A DNA stretch of 64,000 nucleotides from Heliobacterium chlorum. GTDB lineage: Bacteria > Bacillota > Desulfitobacteriia > Heliobacteriales > Heliobacteriaceae. The notes under the pieces were generated by a model. It searched no databases. It was not told the origin of the DNA and saw only the letters and a list, made by a program, of their open reading frames with translations. Below, piece by piece: positions 8,404 through 17,204 of this stretch (its first letter is position 1; each line of letters opens with the position of its first letter). Both the position numbers and the translations under genes were made by a program. The DNA is taken from positions 62,001 through 126,000 of the forward strand of contig NZ_JACVHF010000005.1 of the NCBI RefSeq assembly GCF_014502795.1, written 5' to 3'.

Positions 8404-8739
8404 TTAGTTCTCCTCATTTGATTGTACATTGTTTACTAATCTAAAGAAGACTTCATTTATGTTCTTCATTCGATTTTCGACTTTTTTGGCAGCAGCGTCA
8501 AGAGTGAAACCTTCGTCCATCAATTCCTGAATCAAAAGGATTTTCTTTATGTTTAGGTAGTCATACCTACGAGTCGCTCCTTCTCCCTCTTTCACAGAAC
8601 TAATGATCCCTTTTTCCTCCCAATAGCGTATCTTTCTCGTAGGTACACCTGTTATTTCCGCTACTTCTCCAATAGCCACGACGAGTTTTTGTAGAAAATC
8701 GAGATCGAGTAATGAATTAACGTCTCTTTTTTCGCTCAT
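8404..8739 (-). CDS. MerR family transcriptional regulator
   Basis: A 111-residue short MerR protein. IGEVAEITGVPTRKIRYWEEKGII (residues 22-45) is the winged helix-turn-helix, followed by the RRYDYLNIKKILLIQELMDEGFTLDAAAKKV helical part. It has no long effector domain and no clustered Cys, so it is not a standard metal sensor. It is divergent from the MFS transporter. The dyad TGTAA-N5-TTACA between -35 and -10 of that gene's promoter is the natural MerR site. Confidence 0.85.
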   Translation of the reverse strand: MSEKRDVNSLLDLDFLQKLVVAIGEVAEITGVPTRKIRYWEEKGIISSVKEGEGATRRYDYLNIKKILLIQELMDEGFTLDAAAKKVENRMKNINEVFFRLVNNVQSNEEN

Positions 8740-8823
8740 AGGAATCCCCTTAATGCTTTCTTGTGTAGATATTTTACATCAAAAGTAGTTTAGTTACAAA
8801 TAGAAAATTTTTCGTGAACCCAA

Positions 8824-8851
8824 TTGACAACCGTTGTAATTAGGTTACAAT
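8824..8851 (+). promoter_or_regulatory. MFS promoter with embedded MerR-type dyad
   Basis: The -35 TTGACA is at 8824-8829 and the -10 TACAAT at 8846-8851, with a 16-bp spacer. The inverted repeat TGTAATTAGGTTACA (8835-8849) fills the spacer. The position of the dyad is that of a MerR-family operator, although MerR activators usually need a 19-bp spacer; with 16 bp simple repression is equally possible. Confidence 0.65.
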
Positions 8852-8900
8852 TAACGTAATAGAACGCCAAATGATTTAAACAAACGGCCTGAAGGGGGTG

Positions 8901-8945
8901 ATGCAATACATGTCCCCAAAAAAATCCAGAAGTCTTACAGTTTAA
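8901..8945 (+). CDS. Possible 14-codon leader peptide
   Basis: An ATG at 8901 follows a strong GAAGGGGGTG ribosome site, though the spacing is very short. The frame reads MQYMSPKKSRSLTV and then stops, 41 bp before the transporter start. A better-spaced internal ATG at 8910 would give an 11-residue peptide. Short upstream frames are common before drug-efflux genes and can attenuate them when ribosomes stall. Translation of this frame is not proven. Confidence 0.35.
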   Translation: MQYMSPKKSRSLTV

Positions 8946-8986
8946 ACATCTTTAGTTTAATCAAAAACATGAAGAGGTGGCTATTC

Positions 8987-10180
8987 TTGACGAATCTAAG
9001 CGCATTGGCTCTAGAAAAAAAGAGGCGGAATGACTCATTGATCATTGCCATTCTCTTTTGGTGTGGCTTGGTAGTAGTATCCAGTCTTTACGTAACTATT
9101 CCCTTGGTATCTGCTATCTCAGATACATTCAAAGTTAAGCCAGATCAAGCTGCTTGGACCGGAAGTGTCTTTTCGTTTTTCTATGCTATTGGTCTATTAT
9201 TCTTTGGACCTCTATCGTTTCGTTATGGACGAAAACAAATTATATTATTCGGTCTAGTCAGTTTGGCGATTTTGTCCCCGCTTTTAGGGATAATTCATAA
9301 CTTTCTAGCCCTGGTTTTTCTTCGGGGCTTACAGGGATTTATTGCATCGACATTTGCACCATCCGCCTTGGCTTATATTGTCGAGTTTTTCTCAATTAGA
9401 AAAAGAGTAACAGCAATTTCTTTTGTTAGTACGGGATTTTTAACAGCTGGGATCACAGGTCAGGTCTACAGCAGTTATATAAGTCAGGTTCAAAATTGGC
9501 ACGCAGTGTTTTATTATCTTGGAGTTGTATATTTAGTTACCGCGATCTTTGTCGCTTTGTTGATCCCTAAAGGAGAGAATCAAAATCAAGAGGATAGTCT
9601 AAAAAAGACTATAGAACAAATGGCAATAATTGTTAAGAAAAAACCACTTATTTTCTGCTATATGATTACGGTTACCTTATTGCTTTCTTTTGTCGGTATG
9701 TATACAGCCTTTGGTAACTACTTAAGCACGCAATTCAATCTCACCAGTCAGCAAATCCTTTCAGTCCGATCCGCAGGAATTATTGGAATGCTCCTTTGCC
9801 CGTTTGTGGGCCGTTTTGTTGAAAGATATGGTGTCTATCGAGTTCTGCGAGGAGGTTTAAGTTTAGCGGTATTAGGCTTGGCTTTTCTCGGTATTAGTTC
9901 GAATCTCAACCTTCTTATCATCATCAGTGTGGTTTTTGTTACTGGAATATCAATAACCGTACCAACACTTATTTCACTTGTTGGCCAACTAGCGGGCACT
10001 CTTCGGGGAACTGCCGTAACCTTATACACGTTTATATTATTTATCGGAGCTACGTTAGGACCTATTGTGGTAACGTTATTGTTAAAAAAGGGTACAGTTC
10101 CTTTTACCTTTGGGGTTCTTGCGTTACTTCTCGGCATTGGACTCATATCGTCTTACGCAATTAAGCCCGAGAGAACTTGA
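8987..10180 (+). CDS. MFS transporter
   Basis: A 397-residue major facilitator with 12 predicted membrane helices. It carries the loop 2-3 motif FGPLSFRYGRKQI and a matching CPFVGRFVERYGVYR in the second half. The TTG at 8987 has GAGGTGG six bases upstream and is preferred over the ATG at 8969, which precedes that ribosome site. It resembles YnfM-type and drug-efflux members; the substrate cannot be read from sequence. It is divergent from the MerR gene, with a MerR-like operator in its promoter, so it is probably induced by a small toxic compound (inference). Confidence 0.88.
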   Translation: MTNLSALALEKKRRNDSLIIAILFWCGLVVVSSLYVTIPLVSAISDTFKVKPDQAAWTGSVFSFFYAIGLLFFGPLSFRYGRKQIILFGLVSLAILSPLLGIIHNFLALVFLRGLQGFIASTFAPSALAYIVEFFSIRKRVTAISFVSTGFLTAGITGQVYSSYISQVQNWHAVFYYLGVVYLVTAIFVALLIPKGENQNQEDSLKKTIEQMAIIVKKKPLIFCYMITVTLLLSFVGMYTAFGNYLSTQFNLTSQQILSVRSAGIIGMLLCPFVGRFVERYGVYRVLRGGLSLAVLGLAFLGISSNLNLLIIISVVFVTGISITVPTLISLVGQLAGTLRGTAVTLYTFILFIGATLGPIVVTLLLKKGTVPFTFGVLALLLGIGLISSYAIKPERT

Positions 10181-10252
10181 CGGAAATTTTATCATGGCGC
10201 AAGTTTCGTTTTGTGACGACCTAATTTACGTAAAATAAAAGAGGTGGATACA

Positions 10253-10855
10253 ATGGGTTTAATTCAAGAGGAATTTACCCCGAGAAATTCATACGAAACG
10301 GCATTAGAAGAGGTATTGAAGGTTATTGAAGTTCCTAGAGAATACAAACTTAAAGAGGTTCGGTGCGGTACGCAAAATGAGTCAGCTGTTTGGATTTTTC
10401 GTTATGTAAAGTCGGATGGAAACCATTTATTAGGTGGAGAGCATTATTCATTTACCGTAGAACAAAAGACGCTAAAGCTTTTAGGATTAACTTGGATGGA
10501 TCAACGGTTTGTTTCTGATCAAAGACTACCCTCTCAAGAAAGGACAAAAGACGTAGCAAAGTTGTTTTTAGAGTCGGTTCAACCCGGGTTATTTGAACGC
10601 TTGGACAATCACTGGATTCGTCCCCACGATGAACAAATCGGTATAAACGGTAGAAAACTAGTTATCACGGGTATGAAATTTAAGTGTTATATGGCAGAGG
10701 ACGACACATGGGCATGGGTAATCGTTGGTCCTGACGAGAATATAATTACCTTTGAGCAAGGAATTAAATGGGAAAACGGCAGAATCACCGAGAAGTGGCT
10801 CCATGATAGCTGGGTTTTAGAATTAGGTATATCCGAAAGTATAACGGTCTTATGA
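10253..10855 (+). CDS. Uncharacterised protein
   Basis: A 200-residue soluble protein with no signal peptide or membrane segment. It is acidic and Trp-rich (VWIFRY, GLTWMDQRF, NHWIRPHDEQ, DDTWAWVIVG). The ATG at 10253 has AGAGGTGG about six bases upstream; an in-frame GTG at 10244 overlaps that site. I do not recognise the family, but the alternating strand pattern looks like a lipocalin or PepSY-like beta fold. It follows the transporter by 72 bp and probably shares its transcript. A CCAGGA-type terminator follows. Confidence 0.65.
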   Translation: MGLIQEEFTPRNSYETALEEVLKVIEVPREYKLKEVRCGTQNESAVWIFRYVKSDGNHLLGGEHYSFTVEQKTLKLLGLTWMDQRFVSDQRLPSQERTKDVAKLFLESVQPGLFERLDNHWIRPHDEQIGINGRKLVITGMKFKCYMAEDDTWAWVIVGPDENIITFEQGIKWENGRITEKWLHDSWVLELGISESITVL

Positions 10856-10895
10856 AAAGTAACTCTTTGGATCAGACCTTTGAGCAGTTGTTCCT

Positions 10896-10930
10896 AAGGT
10901 CCAGGACTTCTCATCCTGGACCTTTACTCT
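10896..10930 (+). terminator. CCAGGA-type terminator
   Basis: AAGGTCCAGGA (10896-10906) pairs with TCCTGGACCTT (10914-10924), followed by a short T-rich tail. About 25 bp on, GTAGGCGTCAC (10948-10958) repeats the sequence at 7381-7391, near another hairpin of the same type. Confidence 0.7.
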
Positions 10931-11037
10931 ATACTCTTTAAACCACTGTAGGCGTCACGTTAGGGGCCGATTCAAAACTGAGGCAACTGGCTAACTTTTC
11001 AATGTGTCCGTGCCCATCCTCCTCGAAAAAACCGATA

Positions 11038-11173
11038 TCCCCAACGCCACCCGCTTCTGAACGATGCGCTCTAAAAGCAGTTGAGTCGCTTTGACCGAAT
11101 CGGGTTCGTAAATCAGTTTACCGCCAAATACGTTTTCCGCCGTTACGCCTTCATCGCTGCTGCTACCGCAAAG
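11038..11173 (-). pseudogene. CO dehydrogenase (CooS) C-terminal fragment, copy 1
   Basis: Leftward frame reading GVTAENVFGGKLIYEPDSV and then TQLLLERIVQKRVALGI. This matches the extreme C-terminus of anaerobic Ni-Fe-S CO dehydrogenase catalytic subunits, which end in GGK/F-x-VEPDPVKAA and RKALGI-like motifs. It is about 90 percent identical in DNA to 19127-19262. The natural stop after ALGI is lost here, and the frame runs on for 16 codons. No upstream part of the roughly 630-residue enzyme is present, so it is a remnant. Confidence 0.7.
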
Positions 11174-11245
11174 TGAGCTACCGAATGAGTCTGAGGAAAA
11201 GATAAGTAGAGATATAATGTCTTTGTACGGTCTGTAAATCAAGGT

Positions 11246-12562
11246 TTAGGTCATAGAAGTCTCACTTCTATCTATAGATTTTCTGTTTCTTCGCAATTTG
11301 TTACGTTTTATTATTTGTAAGTTGCTATATGTCCGAAGTGCCATAATAACCAATAGTAAAACTACAAACCATTTAACATATAAATATTTACCATCATCAT
11401 TAATATCCATAGTGGTTAAAGGTGTTGTGGGAGGTACAGTTTCTTCCGATGATAAGAGAGGAATAGTGCTTAGGAGATTGTTTCCGCTCCAGACCTCAAC
11501 ATTGGAAACTTCTTCATTTTCTTTTACTTGATCGTTTTTATTTGTTACGGGTTTAACTTGAAGATTGACAGTTGGCAGTTGTCCATCAACCGTTTTCGTT
11601 AAATAAATTGGTTTTGCTAGATTTAAGTTAACTGATTTAGAACCTACCATTATTGAACCAACGGATGCTCCTGATGGTTTGTATACTATATTGCTTGTTT
11701 GAGTAAAACCGTACTCAAAAAGATGGGACATGTCATTCCATATAGTTCCCACCGGTGATTTTAATAACACTCCTACTAGACTGCGTCCATTCACTGTCGA
11801 TGTAGCAACAAAACAATTTAATGCTTGAGAGGTAAAGCCTACTTTCATGCCGTCAACATGCGGGTCACGCCATAACAGCTTATTCTCATTAATCATTTGA
11901 GTTGGTTGACCCTGTACGGTACGAGTGATCAAATGTTCTTTTGTTTTTATATATTGATCAAATATTGGATTCTGATAGGCGACACGGGCGATCAACGCTA
12001 AGTCGTGTGCAGTTGTTGTATGCTGCGGGTCAGTTAAACCAGTAGGATTCACAAAATGAGTCTGTGTTGCACCTATTTGTTGAGCCCTAGCGTTCATCAT
12101 GTCAACAAAATTAGGTACACTCCCACCTATATATTCCGCAATAGCAACAGCAGCATCGTTTGCAGAATCTAGGAGCGTAGCATATAATAAATCATTCAGA
12201 GTTAACGTCTCGCCTGGCGTCAAATTTATGACTGTTCCGTATACTAATTTACTATCAGTAACCGTATTTGTAATGGTTACCTTATCATTTAAATTTCCAT
12301 ATTCGATAGCTAAAAGAGCGGTCATAATCTTGGTTGTACTTGCTGGCTCTAGTTTTTCGTTAGCGTTTCTACTGTATATTTCTTGTCCAGATTGAATATC
12401 AAGAAGATAACCAGATTCTCCTCGAATTTCAGGTAATGCTGTGCTTGCCGCATTTACCGGCGTAGGAATAAGTATAGTTAAAACCATAAGCATGGAACCA
12501 AGCAAACGTATTGATCTTAATCGTCTCTTATGTTTCCATTTAAACAAATACATTATATTCAT
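11246..12562 (-). CDS. D-alanyl-D-alanine carboxypeptidase (DacA/PBP5 type)
   Basis: A 438-residue penicillin-binding protein of the low-molecular-weight class (peptidase S11). It has an N-terminal signal segment ending near VNAAS, the active-site STTK in LEPASTTKIM, and SAN in LLDSANDAA. A C-terminal membrane anchor (WFVVLLLVIMALR) and a basic tail follow. The third motif, normally KTG, reads KVG (GMKVGFT). It trims the terminal D-Ala from peptidoglycan pentapeptides outside the membrane. It is single and leftward, flanked by gene remnants on both sides. The ATG at 12562 has a modest AGAAAGG site. Confidence 0.9.
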   Translation of the reverse strand: MNIMYLFKWKHKRRLRSIRLLGSMLMVLTILIPTPVNAASTALPEIRGESGYLLDIQSGQEIYSRNANEKLEPASTTKIMTALLAIEYGNLNDKVTITNTVTDSKLVYGTVINLTPGETLTLNDLLYATLLDSANDAAVAIAEYIGGSVPNFVDMMNARAQQIGATQTHFVNPTGLTDPQHTTTAHDLALIARVAYQNPIFDQYIKTKEHLITRTVQGQPTQMINENKLLWRDPHVDGMKVGFTSQALNCFVATSTVNGRSLVGVLLKSPVGTIWNDMSHLFEYGFTQTSNIVYKPSGASVGSIMVGSKSVNLNLAKPIYLTKTVDGQLPTVNLQVKPVTNKNDQVKENEEVSNVEVWSGNNLLSTIPLLSSEETVPPTTPLTTMDINDDGKYLYVKWFVVLLLVIMALRTYSNLQIIKRNKLRRNRKSIDRSETSMT

Positions 12563-12692
12563 TTCAAACCTTTCTAGAATGGCTCCTTTTCAAATTGTAC
12601 TCGACAATATTCGACATATATTTTAATATATTTTTCTTGATTTGGATATGGAAAAACCAGCTTCCTCTGGCGATCATTGAAGGCATTTTGAG

Positions 12693-12775
12693 GTATCGCA
12701 TTCGTACGATTTGGTCTTTTACGGACTGCCTAAAGTGAAAAAGAACCGTATCATCGGAGCAATATTCCCAGGCTA
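12693..12775 (+). pseudogene. Headless MmcQ/YjbR gene 3' end
   Basis: The bases read SHSYDLVFYGLPKVKKNRII and end GAIFPG then stop, matching the last codons and terminator of the gene at 3460-3840. Nothing of the first 100 codons is present. The rest of 12563-12968 holds no supported gene. Confidence 0.75.
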
Positions 12776-12797
12776 GGAATATTGCTCCGATTTTTTT
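12755..12797 (+). terminator. Duplicate of the MmcQ terminator
   Basis: CGGAGCAATATTCC (12755-12768) pairs with GGAATATTGCTCCG (12776-12789), then T7. It pairs better than the copy at 3821. Confidence 0.75.
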
Positions 12798-12968
12798 GTT
12801 GTGTAGTGAAGCTCATTTATGTTCCTAGGGATTTCTTTACATACTTTAAAACTAACGCCAATAAAATGAAAAAGGTAAGCGGAAAGACAATTTTTAATGA
12901 GTAGGTTCTAAAAGGATGATGTCGAGTGGCGCAGCCACCATGAAATAGAAAGGTGGGATGAGATAACG

Positions 12969-13586
12969 ATGAAGCGATGTTCCAATGGACATTATTACGA
13001 TCCACAAATGCACAGCACGTGCCCATACTGCGGGATAGCGAATTTTGATCCATCGGTAACCCGTCCTCTTTCATCGGGGACTTTTCCCTTAATGGAAGTC
13101 CCTCCCACACAAGCAAAACGTCCAGACTATGGCGTGCCTTCTTTACCCCAGGCGTCACCCCCGGTTTGGCCCCAACTTCAAACTCCTCAACAAGAACAAA
13201 TCCCACCCACAAGGGGGATCACTCAAGTCAAAGGGTGTGACCCCGTGGTGGGGTGGTTGGTCTGTGTGGAAGGAGCGGAACTAGGGAAAGATTACCGTCT
13301 TCATAGTGAGAAAAATTTCATCGGACGCTCGGAAAAGATGGATGTTGTCATCAGGGATGACGAAACGATTTCCCGAGAAAATCATGCAATCGTAAGCTAT
13401 GACCCTAAGAAGAATAGTTTTCGCTTGCATCCAGGTGATGGAAGGGGGTTGGTGTATATCAATGGCGAAGAAGTCACCATCCCTATACCGATTGAAGCTT
13501 ATGACATGATTGAGATTGGTGAAACGACGTTACAGTTTGTTCCCTTCTGTGGTGATCGATTTCAATGGAAAAAAGATAAGGCATGA
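12969..13586 (+). CDS. Zinc-ribbon FHA-domain protein
   Basis: A 205-residue cytosolic protein. The N-terminal CSNGHYYDPQMHSTCPYCG supplies four Cys for a zinc ribbon. A Pro/Gln-rich linker of about 60 residues follows, and residues 100-190 form an FHA domain (NFIGRSEKMDVVIRDDETISRENHAIV, then a final VYINGEEV region). FHA domains bind phosphothreonine, so this is a likely adaptor or substrate of the kinase 75 bp downstream. The same zinc ribbon plus FHA layout is common next to Ser/Thr kinases. It is the first gene of the signalling module. Confidence 0.85.
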   Translation: MKRCSNGHYYDPQMHSTCPYCGIANFDPSVTRPLSSGTFPLMEVPPTQAKRPDYGVPSLPQASPPVWPQLQTPQQEQIPPTRGITQVKGCDPVVGWLVCVEGAELGKDYRLHSEKNFIGRSEKMDVVIRDDETISRENHAIVSYDPKKNSFRLHPGDGRGLVYINGEEVTIPIPIEAYDMIEIGETTLQFVPFCGDRFQWKKDKA

Positions 13587-13661
13587 TCAGGATGAGTTCT
13601 CCAGGTTGCCTGAAGGCAATGTTAGTCAGTGGTAATGGTAATCGTATGAGGGGGAACATCT

Positions 13662-15635
13662 ATGTGGGAAGAGCTTTGCATGGGTTGCATGGGACAGAAA
13701 GGGGAAGCAGCGGTTTGTCCCTCTTGTAGTTATGAGGAAGGAGCGGCCGTGATTCTACCCCATCAACTCCCGTCACGAACCTTTCTCAAAAACCGCTACG
13801 TTATCGGGCGTGTTTTGGGCCATGGTGGATTCGGCATCACTTATCTAGCCTGGGATACTACGCTAAACACTCGCGTGGCGATCAAAGAATACTTTCCGCG
13901 CGAACTCACGACTCGATCCTACGGGAACTTAACGGTCTTTATCTACACAGGTAACGCACGTAACCAATACCTTTACGGGTTAGATAAGTTTCTGGAGGAG
14001 GCCCGAGCCTTAGCACGGTTTGCCCATCATCCAGGAATCGTGGCTATCCAAGATTTTTACCAGGAAAATGAAACCGCCTACATGGTCATGCAGTACATGG
14101 AAGGCATGACACTGAAGGAATACTTGGATTCCGTTGGCCGCATCCCCTATGATACAGCCCTTAGTATCTTAATGCCGGTGATGGACGCGATAAGAGAAGT
14201 GCACGCTGCGGGGATGCTTCACCGGGATATCAGCCCAGACAATATCTACATAACAAAAATGAAACAAGTTAAAATTCTTGATTTTGGCGCCGCTCGTTAC
14301 GCCCTTGGTGATTTTACGCAGAACATCTCGATTCTGTTGAAACCCGGGTTCTCTCCGGAGGAACAATACCGCAGCCGAGGACACCAAGGGCCATGGACCG
14401 ATATTTATTCCCTTACAGCGACTCTATACATGGCCATAACGGGGATTATTCCACCGGCAGCGATCGATCGACTGCATGCCGATCTTCTTCAGGCTCCCTC
14501 GCAGCTAGGGGTAACCATTCAGCGGGAATTCGAATGGGCGCTGCTGAAAGGGTTGTCTGTTAAAGCAGAAAATCGCTATCAAAGTGTTAAAGAGTTTCAG
14601 ATGGCTTTAGCCGGTTCGAACTTGGTGTTAGACGACCGGATTATCACTTGTGCACATTGCGGTGCCCAAAATCGAGTCTCATCCAACACATCTATTGAGA
14701 ATATGGCCTGCAGTCAATGTTACCAACCGTTTAGATCGGTCGCTCCAGGGGGTACCACAAACCATTACGCTGTTCCTCAAGCTGCGTTCATGCCTAGCGG
14801 TGCACCCGGCAGCGTACCCGTCGCCATGCCGAATATCACCCCGAGTAGTATGCCGGGCTTCAACCTGGGTAGTCCATCCAGCGCTTCACCAAGGAACATA
14901 TCGGCTGGAATACCTGGAGCTATCCCGTATGCCGTACCCGAATCCGCTCCGAGTCCCATTTCTGGCAATGCTCCAGGAGTAAGTTCGGTCAATGGAATAA
15001 ATCCGTCAATGGTTGCATCAGATTCGGGTGGAACAACGATTATACAGTTCAACTCAAACAACAAAACGTTGATGAAAATAGCTGCAGGCGCAGTCGCTGC
15101 TATTTTAATAGTGGTTGGTTTGGCGATTTATGTTAAAGAACCATCTAAAAAAGAACCCCCCGGTAATACAAATATCACAACGTCCTCGAGTACGACAACA
15201 AAACACACAGATCCCCCCCAAACCCCGTCCTTCGAGCCACAAACCGCCGACCTAACCTTTAAAATCGGCGAAAAAGTTTTTTATAAAAACTATAAAAAAT
15301 ATACAACCGATGTAGCCCCCTATATTCGAAATGGCATAATCTACGTCACTGTTCGAGTTTTGGCTGAAACCTCCGGAGTTCAAGTGGATTGGGATCCGGA
15401 TACTCAGACTGCTTCCTTTCTTCGGGATAATACTCGGTACTTGGTTAGGCCGGGCGTTCCTAAGCTCATGGGCGATAACGGCATCGCAATACCGATGGAA
15501 GGAGCACCGGAGCTCAAGGATGGCCGAATCATGATCCCGATAAACTGGATTGCCAAAGTGGCCCAAGGCAAAATGGAATATGATGAGACAACCCAAAACG
15601 TCACAATTACGCGAGAGCCGAACAAAAAACAGTAG
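13662..15635 (+). CDS. Transmembrane Ser/Thr protein kinase with zinc ribbons and external stalk domain
   Basis: A 657-residue eukaryotic-type kinase. Residues 6-22 hold a CxxC...CxxC zinc ribbon and residues 46-315 the kinase domain: glycine loop GHGGFG, catalytic Lys75 (VAIK), HRD at 187-189, DFG at 207-209. A second zinc ribbon has Cys330/333/350/353. A linker of about 95 residues follows, rich in Pro/Gly/Ser/Ala with SMPG, SVPV and SSP-like steps. A membrane helix (about 470-491) and an external copper-amine-oxidase-type stalk domain (about 525-655) end the protein. The topology is kinase inside, sensor outside. The ATG has a GGGGGAA site. The external domain may bind wall or other surface ligands (inference). 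Confidence 0.93.
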   Translation: MWEELCMGCMGQKGEAAVCPSCSYEEGAAVILPHQLPSRTFLKNRYVIGRVLGHGGFGITYLAWDTTLNTRVAIKEYFPRELTTRSYGNLTVFIYTGNARNQYLYGLDKFLEEARALARFAHHPGIVAIQDFYQENETAYMVMQYMEGMTLKEYLDSVGRIPYDTALSILMPVMDAIREVHAAGMLHRDISPDNIYITKMKQVKILDFGAARYALGDFTQNISILLKPGFSPEEQYRSRGHQGPWTDIYSLTATLYMAITGIIPPAAIDRLHADLLQAPSQLGVTIQREFEWALLKGLSVKAENRYQSVKEFQMALAGSNLVLDDRIITCAHCGAQNRVSSNTSIENMACSQCYQPFRSVAPGGTTNHYAVPQAAFMPSGAPGSVPVAMPNITPSSMPGFNLGSPSSASPRNISAGIPGAIPYAVPESAPSPISGNAPGVSSVNGINPSMVASDSGGTTIIQFNSNNKTLMKIAAGAVAAILIVVGLAIYVKEPSKKEPPGNTNITTSSSTTTKHTDPPQTPSFEPQTADLTFKIGEKVFYKNYKKYTTDVAPYIRNGIIYVTVRVLAETSGVQVDWDPDTQTASFLRDNTRYLVRPGVPKLMGDNGIAIPMEGAPELKDGRIMIPINWIAKVAQGKMEYDETTQNVTITREPNKKQ

Positions 15636-15653
15636 GGAAATGGAGGTCTAGCG

Positions 15654-17117
15654 ATGCTAAGGATCAAAAATAATTTAGTCGCCATCCTCCTTGGATTCGT
15701 ATTTTCTCTAATTATCGTTACTGTTCCCTCTGTCGAGACCGCACAAGCCGAACCCGACGCGAATCAGATGCGGCAAAGCGTCGTACACGTCCGAACCTAT
15801 TTCGCGAATGACCGTGTCGGGTACGGCTCTGGTTTTATCGTCGATCGAGAGGGACAATATGTGGTAACCAATAGGCATGCCGTAACGGATGAGGATGGTG
15901 TAAGGGGCTACGATTTTTACATCTACGTAAAGGATCAGGATGAACCGATTCAGGCACATATCCTAAGCCTGTCGCCTGAAAAAGATTTAGCCATCCTTGA
16001 GTTAACCAAAAAATCCGGAAAAGCTCCAGTCAGATTCGCCAGCAGTGATAACGTCAAGGATGGCCAGGCTGTTTATGCTGTTGGCTATCCTTTCCCGGCC
16101 TATATCGAAAAGATGACAAACATTGCCCAAATCAAGCATCCGCCGGAATCAAAGATTACCCGTGGTGTGATCAGCGGGAGAAACAAGGATGATAAAGGAA
16201 CTAATCATTATCAGACAGATGCCGCCGTAAACTTTGGAAACTCAGGAGGTCCCCTTTTTAATGAAGCGGGGGCAGTAGTTGGCGTGATCCGAGCAAAACC
16301 TAACGTCAAAAAGATCGAATCCGAAGGGATTGCCTGGGCAATTCAAAGCGATGAAGTCATGCAGTATTTGGACCGGAATAATATCAAATATGACAACGAA
16401 GATACAGCAGTTAAACCCCTGAACCAGCCGGATCAATCATCAACTTCTACTAAGGGTGAGAATAATGCAAATTCGCAGGTAAACGGGACTGGAAATGCGA
16501 ATACACCAGTTTCTACTCCACAATCTCAAGACAAAACATTGCTGATTGTCATCGGTGTGATCTCGGTGATTGTTCTCATCAGTGTAGTCGCCATCATGAT
16601 GGTACAGTCAAAAAAGAAAGCGGCGGTACCCTCGTCGGCTGCGAATCCAGAAGTTAATCATGGAACAGATCGCACCATGCCAAATGGAAAGAGCATAGGG
16701 CTCGGGCCGCAAGGTTTAGAGAGAAAAGGAGCACAAGAAAACCCTGTAACTCAACCCGTTGCGACTAATCCAGAGAATTCACGGTCGACTAAGCCCATCC
16801 TTCGCGGACTGGTGGGCACATTTATCGGTCGAACCTTTGAGATGGATAAGGAACCCCTTACATTAGGTAGGGACTCCCGGGTTTGTCAAGTGATCTTCCC
16901 GCCAGATCAGACCAATATTGGACGGGTTCACTGCAGTATCCGCTATGAAGAGCCCAGTCGGACGTTCATTCTGGAAGATTGTTCGTCAACCAATGGAACC
17001 TACCTTTTCAATGGAAATCGAACCAGCCCCAATCAGCCTGTCCGGCTCAAATCGGGAGATCGGTTTTATCTCGCCGATCGAGAGAATATTTTTGAGGTAT
17101 TGCTGGAAAAAGGATAA
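15654..17117 (+). CDS. Secreted trypsin-like serine protease with cytosolic FHA tail
   Basis: A 487-residue protein. Signal segment 1-32, then an external trypsin-fold protease with His75 (TNRHAV), Asp111 (DLAIL) and Ser197 (FGNSGGP), the HtrA-like catalytic triad. A Ser/Asn/Gln-rich linker leads to a membrane helix at about 295-318, so the C-terminus is cytosolic. An FHA domain sits at about 400-470 (LGRDSRVCQVIFPP, IGRVHCSI, SSTNGTYL). There is no PDZ domain. The layout suggests that kinase-dependent phosphothreonine binding inside recruits or controls a protease outside. It starts 18 bp after the kinase, so they are cotranscribed. Confidence 0.9.
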   Translation: MLRIKNNLVAILLGFVFSLIIVTVPSVETAQAEPDANQMRQSVVHVRTYFANDRVGYGSGFIVDREGQYVVTNRHAVTDEDGVRGYDFYIYVKDQDEPIQAHILSLSPEKDLAILELTKKSGKAPVRFASSDNVKDGQAVYAVGYPFPAYIEKMTNIAQIKHPPESKITRGVISGRNKDDKGTNHYQTDAAVNFGNSGGPLFNEAGAVVGVIRAKPNVKKIESEGIAWAIQSDEVMQYLDRNNIKYDNEDTAVKPLNQPDQSSTSTKGENNANSQVNGTGNANTPVSTPQSQDKTLLIVIGVISVIVLISVVAIMMVQSKKKAAVPSSAANPEVNHGTDRTMPNGKSIGLGPQGLERKGAQENPVTQPVATNPENSRSTKPILRGLVGTFIGRTFEMDKEPLTLGRDSRVCQVIFPPDQTNIGRVHCSIRYEEPSRTFILEDCSSTNGTYLFNGNRTSPNQPVRLKSGDRFYLADRENIFEVLLEKG

Positions 17118-17136
17118 TCCCATCTGGGGCGTTGAG

Positions 17137-17166
17137 AGGCTCGTGTTTTTTCAACACGAGCCTTTT
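17137..17166 (+). terminator. Hairpin inside the signalling cluster
   Basis: AGGCTCGTGTT (17137-17147) pairs with AACACGAGCCT and is followed by TTTT. It separates the kinase/protease part from the two phosphatase genes and may let only part of the transcript through. Confidence 0.7.
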
Positions 17167-17204
17167 CACTAGACGGATCAGCATCCGAAGCGGAAGGAGA
17201 ACCC

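Noticed and set aside
15000-15100. Separate gene for the stalk domain of the kinase
   Set aside because: No stop or new start with ribosome site occurs; a membrane helix links the two parts in one frame.
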